A stretch of 24,596 bases of DNA from NCBI GenBank assembly GCA_012841225.1, contig DUVD01000101.1, positions 1-24,596 of the forward strand. Direction: 5' to 3'. Origin of the DNA: Fibrobacter sp. (GTDB lineage: Bacteria; Fibrobacterota; Fibrobacteria; Fibrobacterales; Fibrobacteraceae). The notes below the pieces were generated by a model. The model was not told the DNA's origin. It was given only the letters and a program-made list of their open reading frames with translations, and did not search any database. Both the position numbers and the translations under genes were made by a program. Shown one piece after another: positions 8,269-14,863 of the stretch. Position 1 is the first letter of the stretch, and each line of letters opens with the position of its first letter.

Positions 8269-8902
8269 AACGGAACTCCTTCGTCGCTTTTTGCTGCACG
8301 GGATAAGCCCCTAACTTAGCGGGTTCAAACTTCCATTCACGCACTGCTTTTAAGGAGGCTTCTTCGAACCCGTAACCTGGTGGTTCTACCGTAAGCACCC
8401 TGGCCTGTGCCACATGACCATATACATCAATTACCATATAAATTTTAGCATATCCAGTCACACCCATTTTTTTAGCACGTTCTGGATATTTAGGTTGTAC
8501 TTCTTTAAGCAGCCTGGCGGCTTCATCAACTTCACCGGCCTCATAAATCACGTTATCTGTGCCACCTGTGCCCACAGAAACACCGTCACCACCTTCACCT
8601 CTAGCAAGAGATAAATCCATTTGTAAGCCACTTGGGCGATTTGATTCTCGATTATTCACATTCAATTTAAATGGATTGGGTTGGGCAATGGTGCGAATTG
8701 TTTTTTGCTGCACTTCTTTTTGTTTTTCACGAATTAAGGTTTCTACTTCCATCACCACATCCACATCTTTTTTGGCCAAAGCCCCACGATCAAAAAACAA
8801 AGCGTTAGCAAGCGGAATTGCAAGAAAAAAAACGGCATTGACAATTAAGCCTAATGCAATCGCTAAGGGAACTCTAAACCATTTTAAAATCCAATACTTC
8901 AT
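8258..8902 (-). CDS. tonB: TonB-family energy transducer
   Basis: A 214-aa protein with an N-terminal membrane anchor (about residues 12-32), a charged helical region (46-70), a glycine-rich stretch (101-115) and a C-terminal TonB domain (about 132-214). The latter shows YPERAKKMGVTGYAKI (139-154), the IDVYGHV turn and ASLKAVREWKFEPA (182-195). TonB carries proton-motive energy from ExbB/ExbD to outer-membrane receptors by contacting their TonB box. Unlike E. coli TonB it has no long proline-rich periplasmic linker, so its reach is short, as for TonB2-type proteins. ATG 8902 lies 7 bases after the exbD stop and directly precedes the anchor; a GTG at 8950 would overlap exbD and add hydrophilic residues. 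No strong Shine-Dalgarno site is seen, which fits translational coupling to exbD. Confidence 0.9.
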   Translation of the reverse strand: MKYWILKWFRVPLAIALGLIVNAVFFLAIPLANALFFDRGALAKKDVDVVMEVETLIREKQKEVQQKTIRTIAQPNPFKLNVNNRESNRPSGLQMDLSLARGEGGDGVSVGTGGTDNVIYEAGEVDEAARLLKEVQPKYPERAKKMGVTGYAKIYMVIDVYGHVAQARVLTVEPPGYGFEEASLKAVREWKFEPAKLGAYPVQQKATKEFRFVP

Positions 8903-8909
8903 ACTAATA

Positions 8910-9314
8910 CTAATCGTCGCGTTCTGCTGAAATAGAAACTTTTCGCACACGGGCTAAATTACACTCGTCTAAAATATCGACAATGCGACCAGAAGGAGCA
9001 TCTCGATCCGAAACTATAATCACTGGTCGATCGGGGGCTTCGGCCATCATTTGCTTTAAAATAGTTTGTAGTGAAGAGAGGTTCACTTGCGATTCATTAA
9101 TGTGAATAGTGCCTTGCCTAGTCACCCCAATTAAAATACTTTCTTTGGCGAGCTCTTTAGCCGAGCTTGCTTTAGGCTTGGTAATGTCAACCCCGGTCTC
9201 TCGCGTAAATGTCGATGTGACAATAAAGAAAATCAAGAGTATAAAGACCATATCCATCATCGGAGAAATGTCGATCACACTCGCCTTTCTATTTTTATTC
9301 CGAATAAAACTCAC
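8910..9314 (-). CDS. exbD: ExbD/TolR biopolymer transport protein
   Basis: A 134-aa single-pass inner-membrane protein that, with ExbB, forms the proton-driven motor for TonB. The conserved segment SPMMDMVFILLIFFIVTSTF spans residues 17-36 and contains the essential proton-carrying Asp21 at the start of the membrane helix. The periplasmic domain (about 45-130) ends with VIIVSDRDAPSGRIVDILD, typical of the family. The start is GTG with GGAGG 4 bases before it, and it overlaps the exbB stop as GTGA. Confidence 0.94.
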   Translation of the reverse strand: MSFIRNKNRKASVIDISPMMDMVFILLIFFIVTSTFTRETGVDITKPKASSAKELAKESILIGVTRQGTIHINESQVNLSSLQTILKQMMAEAPDRPVIIVSDRDAPSGRIVDILDECNLARVRKVSISAERDD

Positions 9315-9937
9315 GATTCCTCCTTATGAAACAGGCGTCGTTCTAAAACAAGAGCATTGCTCCAAACTTTTTTTTCTAATCGATCAATACGCTCGGTCAA
9401 GTAGTTGTAGGCGAGCATCAAAGGAAATGCCACTAAAAGCCCTGCCTGCGTAGTTAAAAGCGCTTCTGAAATTCCATCGGCAAGAAGTACGGGATTGCCA
9501 AAACCAAAAAGCTGAATCACATCAAAAGTATGCACCATTCCAGAAACAGTGCCTAACAGGCCAAGCATTGGCGCTAAAGAAGCACAAGTTGATATCGTCT
9601 TTAACGACTTAGATAAGTTTAAATCGGTATCGTGCCGGAGGGCTTCCATGGCGTGACGAACCGCCACTTCTCCATTAACTCGATTTTGATCAATGGCTTT
9701 TACTAATTTATAAAAGTATCCTTTTTTACGTGTTTTTAAAAACGCAGCTAACTCCACTTCACCGGCATTCGCTAGTACTTTCTTTTTTATGAAATCCCCT
9801 TTTAAAGTTTTATAAAAAAAGTAGCGTTCTATTGTTAAAAACCAAGCGAACCAGCCCAATAAAAAAATAGGCACAAGCACCCACCCACCGCGGGAGAGTA
9901 TTTGAACAACTGCTTCCAATACGGAAATTTCCGTCAT
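9311..9937 (-). CDS. exbB: ExbB/TolQ proton channel protein
   Basis: A 208-aa inner-membrane protein with three membrane segments: about residues 17-36, a conserved LAPMLGLLGTVSGMVHTF segment and TTQAGLLVAFPLMLAYNYL. These are the MotA/TolQ/ExbB channel signatures; the protein should form the pentamer that surrounds ExbD helices and feeds proton-motive force to TonB. I take ATG 9937, with AAAGG 6 bases upstream; a GTG at 9943 that overlaps the previous stop is an alternative and would add two residues. It sits between a larger ExbB-like protein and exbD, the TonB2 order. Confidence 0.92.
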   Translation of the reverse strand: MTEISVLEAVVQILSRGGWVLVPIFLLGWFAWFLTIERYFFYKTLKGDFIKKKVLANAGEVELAAFLKTRKKGYFYKLVKAIDQNRVNGEVAVRHAMEALRHDTDLNLSKSLKTISTCASLAPMLGLLGTVSGMVHTFDVIQLFGFGNPVLLADGISEALLTTQAGLLVAFPLMLAYNYLTERIDRLEKKVWSNALVLERRLFHKEES

Positions 9938-9939
9938 GG

Positions 9940-11397
9940 TCACCCTTTAATCCAAAGTGCATTTAACAAAGCAAGCCCTGTTTTTTCCATTCGTCCAATT
10001 AGTCGATCAGCTCGATTGGATAAAAAAGTATGAAGGAGCTGTAAAGGAATAGCCACCATTAAACCCGCTTGAGTGGTGACAAGGGCAATTGATATGCCCC
10101 CAGCTAATAATTTTGGATCTGAAGTACCGTGCATCGTAATCACATCAAAAAGTTGAATCATTCCCATTACCGTACCCAAAAGACCAAGCAACGGCGCTGT
10201 TGCTGCCATCACCGAAATAGAGGTTAAGCCGCGTTCAATACTAGGAGTTTCGGTAGCAAAGACTTCTTCTAATGCTTTTTCTGCAGCCGCCCTAGTGGGA
10301 TATTCTTTTTCGAGCCCTTTCTTTAGCAAAAAACCAACAGAGCCTTTTACTTTTAGTGCTCGCTCACGCGCTTCTGTTATAGAGCCTTTTTCTAAAGCCT
10401 TCCACACGGCTTTAGCCCCTTTAGAATATGATTTTATAGAGATTATAATAAATCGTTCAATCACAATGATAATCGCCAAAATTAATAAGAGCAAGATGGG
10501 GTACATCAAAATACCGCCGTCCTTAAAAAACTGAACCACCGTAGCCTTAAATGTAACTTCTGTGTTACTCGCAAGCTCCGAAGAAAGTGCTGTGCTTAAA
10601 AGAGGATCAACAGGAATAAGCGCCACCGAGGAATCCTGCGCAGACTTGAACGCCGATAAAATGGCGTTTTTAACTGAGGGAGTCAAGTTCGTTTGCCAAC
10701 TAAAAGACCTGTTTTTTTCGCCAGCGACAGGGAGTAATAAAGCAACCGAAGAGTCTGAGTTTCCTTTTTGCATCGCAAACAGGCCTCCCAAACGCAAACG
10801 ACTACCCCGCTCCATCTTATTTTCAAAAAGAAATTCGGCATCACCTATTTCTACTTCTCTAGAAAACTGAAGTTCGTATTTTAAAACACCAATCATTCCT
10901 TTAACCAAACGCATTGGATCGTCGCGATACAAATCCATTTCTTTTTTCACTCGATTTACTTTTTCAATTCGTTCGGCCATCTTTAATGGAATACCCTGCT
11001 CTTGTATTTGGAGCGTTCCCTCTAGCAAGTCCGGCGTTAAGGCAAGGGCTAAAAAATCGGATCTGCTTTTTTCCGCTGCTGTTTTCACCTGCGAAACATC
11101 TTCTCGAGCGACTCGAACATCTTCAAGCAAACGTGCGCGGTCAGACATCAAGGCATCAATTTTATCCTTTTGTTCTCTGTACTTTTCATTAAAAAGCTCT
11201 CGTTCTTTATTAACCGTTTCTCGATCTCTCCAACGAGAGGCTACCACCACATCGCGTTTTTTACGAGCTTCTTCTAAATCCGCTTTTGCACTATTAAGCA
11301 CAGCACGAGCTCTAACTAAATCCTCTCCAGGAGGCGGAGCTCCCCAAGACGACAAAAAACAACCGCTAAAAAATAAAACTAATAGGAGACGCATCAT
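9940..11397 (-). CDS. TtpC-type ExbB-like protein with large periplasmic N-terminus
   Basis: A 485-aa protein: signal sequence (1-20), a long coiled-coil-rich periplasmic region (about 25-160, many Glu/Arg/Lys heptads), a globular part (about 165-290) and a MotA/TolQ/ExbB channel domain (about 290-480). The channel domain has membrane segments near 296-318, 394-416 (AATAPLLGLLGTVMGMIQLF) and 434-456 (TTQAGLMVAIPLQLL). This architecture is that of TtpC, the extra component of Vibrio TonB2 systems, about 450 aa. GGAGG stands 7 bases before the ATG, and the start overlaps the preceding stop by one base (TAATG). An alternative ATG is one codon further in. The N-terminus also contains FFSGC at 9-13, which could be read as a lipobox with Phe at -3, but a plain signal peptide is more likely. 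Confidence 0.88.
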   Translation of the reverse strand: MMRLLLVLFFSGCFLSSWGAPPPGEDLVRARAVLNSAKADLEEARKKRDVVVASRWRDRETVNKERELFNEKYREQKDKIDALMSDRARLLEDVRVAREDVSQVKTAAEKSRSDFLALALTPDLLEGTLQIQEQGIPLKMAERIEKVNRVKKEMDLYRDDPMRLVKGMIGVLKYELQFSREVEIGDAEFLFENKMERGSRLRLGGLFAMQKGNSDSSVALLLPVAGEKNRSFSWQTNLTPSVKNAILSAFKSAQDSSVALIPVDPLLSTALSSELASNTEVTFKATVVQFFKDGGILMYPILLLLILAIIIVIERFIIISIKSYSKGAKAVWKALEKGSITEARERALKVKGSVGFLLKKGLEKEYPTRAAAEKALEEVFATETPSIERGLTSISVMAATAPLLGLLGTVMGMIQLFDVITMHGTSDPKLLAGGISIALVTTQAGLMVAIPLQLLHTFLSNRADRLIGRMEKTGLALLNALWIKG

Positions 11398-12176
11398 TAT
11401 AAACCCTCCTTTTTTAAGTACACAGGAATCTGCACAATTTTAGGTGCTGTTTTACCTTCTGCCACTTTAAGAACCTCTTTTAATATAGAGCGCAGCTCCA
11501 TATCTTGAGCCTCCTCTTGCCAAACGTACCCATCGGTTTTTGAACGAGATAGCCAAAAAACCTCACTGCCATCTAAACTCATAAAGACCGAAGCGACAGC
11601 ACCGTAACGCATAAAAGTACCAGGGATTGATCGAGTTTCAAGTGCCAAAGACCCCTTCCAAACTTCAGTCGTGTAGCCCAAGCGAATGCGATCTAAAAAA
11701 ACTTCTATAGTACGAGCAAGCGCATCTGTAGGCGCAATATGGCCTTTCTTTAACTGAGACGCTATCTCGGAAATGTCATTTACGGCATCATCCACTTTAT
11801 AAGGAAAGTCTAACTCAAGTATTGGTTTAAGAGAATCGATTGCTAAAGCTAATGACTCTTGGTATTTTATTTTTTTACTGTCGTACCAGCGAGCTGTGGA
11901 AAGAGTTTTCAGGCGCGCCTCTTGCAAGCGAGTCAACTCCGTTTTCATAGAATCCATTTCCGCTCGAAGTGATTGATTTTGAGCGTTCAGCGCTAGTACT
12001 TTTTTTCGACCTGTTTCTATAAAGTCGGCATGACGTTTTTTTTCTTCATCATGCAACTTGGCTTCTCTGGCGGTTTCGACTTCTACCGCTTTAGTTTGGC
12101 GGCGTACGCTTTCTAATGTTTCCTGCCCTAATGAATAGGAGAAACAAAAACATAAAACTATAAACAACTTTTTCAT
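11397..12176 (-). CDS. DUF3450-like periplasmic protein, first gene of the TonB2-type operon
   Basis: A 259-aa exported protein: signal peptide (about 1-17, ending YSLGQ), a long coiled coil (about 20-105) and a C-terminal part with GSLALETRSIPGTFMRYG, LGYTTEVW and a Val/Leu-rich strand before DGSEVFWLS. DUF3450 proteins, which open TonB2 and similar operons in Proteobacteria, have this same coiled-coil plus small beta-domain layout and a similar LR-G-V-[AS]-x-x-Y motif. The assignment is from layout, operon position and loose motif match. The ATG at 12176 begins a good signal peptide but has no Shine-Dalgarno site; a TATTTT hexamer ends 6 bases before it, so the mRNA may be leaderless. A strong hairpin lies 15 bases upstream. 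Confidence 0.72.
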   Translation of the reverse strand: MKKLFIVLCFCFSYSLGQETLESVRRQTKAVEVETAREAKLHDEEKKRHADFIETGRKKVLALNAQNQSLRAEMDSMKTELTRLQEARLKTLSTARWYDSKKIKYQESLALAIDSLKPILELDFPYKVDDAVNDISEIASQLKKGHIAPTDALARTIEVFLDRIRLGYTTEVWKGSLALETRSIPGTFMRYGAVASVFMSLDGSEVFWLSRSKTDGYVWQEEAQDMELRSILKEVLKVAEGKTAPKIVQIPVYLKKEGL

Positions 12177-12182
12177 GATGCA

Positions 12183-12220
12183 AAAATACAAAGAACCTCT
12201 AGGTAAAACCTAGAGGTTCT
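12183..12220 (-). terminator. Strong hairpin between the ankyrin gene and the TonB operon
   Basis: Twelve-base arms (12192-12203 and 12209-12220) pair perfectly around a 5-base loop. On the minus strand a U-rich tail follows (TTGTATTTTT, 12191-12182), and the hairpin starts 25 bases after the ankyrin stop. It reads as an intrinsic terminator for that gene. Because the DUF3450 start codon is only 15 bases beyond the stem, it could also act as a conditional leader element for the TonB operon. Confidence 0.8.
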
Positions 12221-12245
12221 GGTAGAAAAACAAGAAAAGAGACGA

Positions 12246-12983
12246 TTAACGACCAAATTCTTTTAGATAGGCCGGTGTATGCTTCGCACCAGCTTTTCTC
12301 AAAGCTGAAATTAAACGCGTATAACCTTCATTTTTAGCCCAATCCAATACTGAATACTTTTGGTTACAAGTCACATTAAGATCGACGCCCTTACTAATAA
12401 GGTACATCATAGCATCATAATGGCCACCTTTTACAGCCAAGTGAATTGGAAAATAGCCATCTGCACCGCGTGTTTCAAGCGGCACCCCAGCATCACCAAG
12501 AATCTTTAACGACTCCGTGGCACCTATTTTAGAGGCATAAACAACAGCAGAAGTGATATTTGCTAACTCAACATCTTCTTTTTTTAGCTGGCTTATCAAA
12601 AGCTTCAAGATTTCATGGTGACCCATAACCACGGCATTGTCAACAACATGTTCGTTTTTGCTATTAAAGACATTAGCTTTTGCCCCTTTAGAAAAAAGGT
12701 ACGTGAGCACATCGAGTTTGCCTTGGTTTACAACCATAGCTACAGCGTTGTTGCCGTTGTCATCAGGACGATCTATTTCAAATGCGGCCTGTAAAAAAAG
12801 TGTCATTTTTGCTGTATCACCAGCAACTGCATAAGAAACAAATTGATTTGGAGTAAAAGCAATTTGCTGTTTGGTAATAGCCCTTCTGACTGATTGCGGA
12901 TTGTTAGGATCCATCTTTTCATCGCAAGCTGTGAAAAAGAGAACAAATATACCCACTAACAAAAATAAAGAGAGTTTCTTCAT
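12246..12983 (-). CDS. Ankyrin-repeat lipoprotein
   Basis: A 245-aa exported protein with a lipoprotein signal ending FFTAC (Cys20, Phe at -3) and then about five ankyrin repeats from residue 50 to 240. Typical units are DDNGNNAVAMVVNQGKLDVL, LKILGDAGVPLETRGADGYF and the near-consensus GYFPIHLAVKGGHYDAMMYL, followed by ISKGVDLNV. Ankyrin arrays mediate protein-protein contacts; the ligand is unknown. GGAG stands 7 bases before ATG 12983. It is transcribed alone, towards the TonB operon but separated by a hairpin, and divergently from the barrel-protein gene at 13093. Confidence 0.85.
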   Translation of the reverse strand: MKKLSLFLLVGIFVLFFTACDEKMDPNNPQSVRRAITKQQIAFTPNQFVSYAVAGDTAKMTLFLQAAFEIDRPDDNGNNAVAMVVNQGKLDVLTYLFSKGAKANVFNSKNEHVVDNAVVMGHHEILKLLISQLKKEDVELANITSAVVYASKIGATESLKILGDAGVPLETRGADGYFPIHLAVKGGHYDAMMYLISKGVDLNVTCNQKYSVLDWAKNEGYTRLISALRKAGAKHTPAYLKEFGR

Positions 12984-13092
12984 TGATTATCTCCAAAAAT
13001 AAATAAAATTTAGTCTAGATTAAAAATACACTTTTTTCTTAATAATTAACATAAAAAACGCACCTTAATGTAAAAAATTGTAATTTATAGCC

Positions 13093-13863
13093 ATGAGAAC
13101 CATTATACTTGCATTTTTTATGGGGGCAACCCTTTCTTTTGGGAGCGAAATCCAAATAATAGATACTTCGATGGCGGCGCCACAAAAAAGTGACCTTATT
13201 GAGTATGAAGAACGCGTTTCTGTAGGTGCTTATTTAGAACTTTCATCTATAGACTCTAAAGCAATTGAATATGAATTTAAAATCATGAATCGCCCTTACG
13301 ATTTAAGCTTTAGTTCGTCCAATTTTTATGGGCTTTCTGGAAATTTGCCTCTTAATAGTTGGGTTGGTCTTTATGCTCTCGGCGGGTACCAATACGTTGA
13401 GGTTAAGTACAAAGACAAAAACACACAAGAAGGTTATCAAAATCTCGCCTCTCTTATAGAAGAAAACCCTTTTTTTTCATTGGATTCTTCGGCTGTAGAA
13501 GGGCACTTCGACGCCCATCGTGTTAGCGTGCAATTCGGATTTGAAGCGGGGTTCCCTTTACTTTCAAGCTATAATTACCAAACAATGCTCAAAGTGTTCG
13601 GCTTTTTAGGCGGTGTGGGTGGTCGTGTTTTTTATAGAAACACCGATTTTATGAATGCAGCTCATTGGGGCTACGCTTGGGGAGGCGGATTTCGCGCTGC
13701 TTATGAAAAACTAAGCGTTTCATTTGGATTTCGCTCTTCACATCTTTATTCCAGAACTTATTTTGAAAAGCCTTCTCTATCAAACAAAACTGACGACACC
13801 TTTATGGCCGATATCGATAATTTTGGCCAATTATTTGTGAGTGCTTCTGTTTCTCTCTTTTAA
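13093..13863 (+). CDS. Probable outer-membrane beta-barrel protein
   Basis: A 256-aa protein with a signal peptide (about 1-17, ending LSFGS) and a mature part of alternating polar and aromatic strands. It is rich in Gly, Tyr and Phe (GLYALGGYQYVEVKYKD, GFLGGVGGRVFY, GYAWGGGFRAAYEKL) and ends with Phe (VSASVSLF), the terminal residue expected of barrels inserted by BamA. I do not recognise the family; a porin-like or membrane-anchored structural role is possible. There is no Shine-Dalgarno site; TAATTT ends 6 bases before the ATG. The epimerase gene follows after 18 bases on the same strand. Confidence 0.65.
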   Translation: MRTIILAFFMGATLSFGSEIQIIDTSMAAPQKSDLIEYEERVSVGAYLELSSIDSKAIEYEFKIMNRPYDLSFSSSNFYGLSGNLPLNSWVGLYALGGYQYVEVKYKDKNTQEGYQNLASLIEENPFFSLDSSAVEGHFDAHRVSVQFGFEAGFPLLSSYNYQTMLKVFGFLGGVGGRVFYRNTDFMNAAHWGYAWGGGFRAAYEKLSVSFGFRSSHLYSRTYFEKPSLSNKTDDTFMADIDNFGQLFVSASVSLF

Positions 13864-13881
13864 GTTTTTATATTTATAGTC

Positions 13882-14859
13882 ATGACACCAAAAATTTTAG
13901 TTACTGGAGCAGCCGGATTTATTGGCTGCGAAACTTGTTTAAGATTAATAGAACAAGGGTACTCCGTAGTCGGCACAGACAATCTTAATGACTACTACTC
14001 TGTCTCTCTAAAAAAAGATCGATTAAATCGTTTAGATAACTCCCTATTTCAGTTTGAACTTTGCGATTTAGCCGACAAGAGCACGCTTGAATCTCTTTTT
14101 GCAAAGTATCATTTTGAGCGAGTGATACACCTAGCTGCTCAAGCTGGAGTACGTTACAGCCTTCAAAACCCTCAAGCCTATATAGACAGCAATGTCACTG
14201 GATTTTTAAACGTGCTTGAATGCTGCAGAATGTATCCCGTTAAGCACCTCACCTACGCCTCTTCTTCGAGCGTTTATGGGCGAAATACCTCAACGCCATT
14301 CAAAACAACCGATATCACCGAAAAACCTTCGAGTCTTTACGCCGCCACAAAAAAAAGCAACGAGTTAATGGCAGAGACCTACAATCATTTGTTTCAAATT
14401 AATGCCACTGGGCTTCGTTTTTTTACAGTCTATGGCCCGTGGGGTCGTCCCGATATGGCACCCTGGTTATTTGCCAAGGCAATTTCAGAGGGCAATCCCA
14501 TAAAAATTTTTAATAATGGCAACATGAAACGCGACTTTACTTATATCGACGACATCATTGAAGGGGTAATCCGAGTCAGCGAAGTAGGAAGCCTGAAAGA
14601 GGATCCCGAACATAAGCTATACAATATTGGCAGAGGCCACCCGATTCCTCTTTTGGAGTTCGTAGAAATTCTCGAAGAAAACTTGGGTAAAAAGGCAGTG
14701 AAAACATACCTACCCATGCAACCGGGCGATGTTGAAATCACTTGGGCCGATGTATCTAATTTAGAAGCAGAAGTGGGCTACACCCCAAGAATCGATTTAA
14801 GAGAAGGCATATCAAAATTTGTAACTTGGTTTAATAAATACTACTCTGCCGATAAATAA
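13882..14859 (+). CDS. NAD-dependent nucleotide-sugar epimerase, UDP-glucuronate 4-epimerase type
   Basis: A 325-aa extended short-chain dehydrogenase. The NAD-binding GAAGFIG is at residues 9-15, the catalytic Ser in ASSSSVYG (126-133), and the Tyr153-x3-Lys157 pair in SLYAATKKSNE. DNLNDYYSVSLKKDRL (33-48) and FFTVYGPWGRPDMAPWLF (180-197) closely resemble enzymes that convert UDP-glucuronate to UDP-galacturonate for surface polysaccharides. A related UDP-sugar epimerase or dehydratase cannot be excluded. No Shine-Dalgarno site precedes the ATG; TATATT ends 7 bases before it. It lies 18 bases after the barrel gene. Its stop is only 4 bases from the stop of the convergent MltD-like gene, so no terminator fits between them. 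Confidence 0.85.
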   Translation: MTPKILVTGAAGFIGCETCLRLIEQGYSVVGTDNLNDYYSVSLKKDRLNRLDNSLFQFELCDLADKSTLESLFAKYHFERVIHLAAQAGVRYSLQNPQAYIDSNVTGFLNVLECCRMYPVKHLTYASSSSVYGRNTSTPFKTTDITEKPSSLYAATKKSNELMAETYNHLFQINATGLRFFTVYGPWGRPDMAPWLFAKAISEGNPIKIFNNGNMKRDFTYIDDIIEGVIRVSEVGSLKEDPEHKLYNIGRGHPIPLLEFVEILEENLGKKAVKTYLPMQPGDVEITWADVSNLEAEVGYTPRIDLREGISKFVTWFNKYYSADK

Positions 14860-14863
14860 ATAC

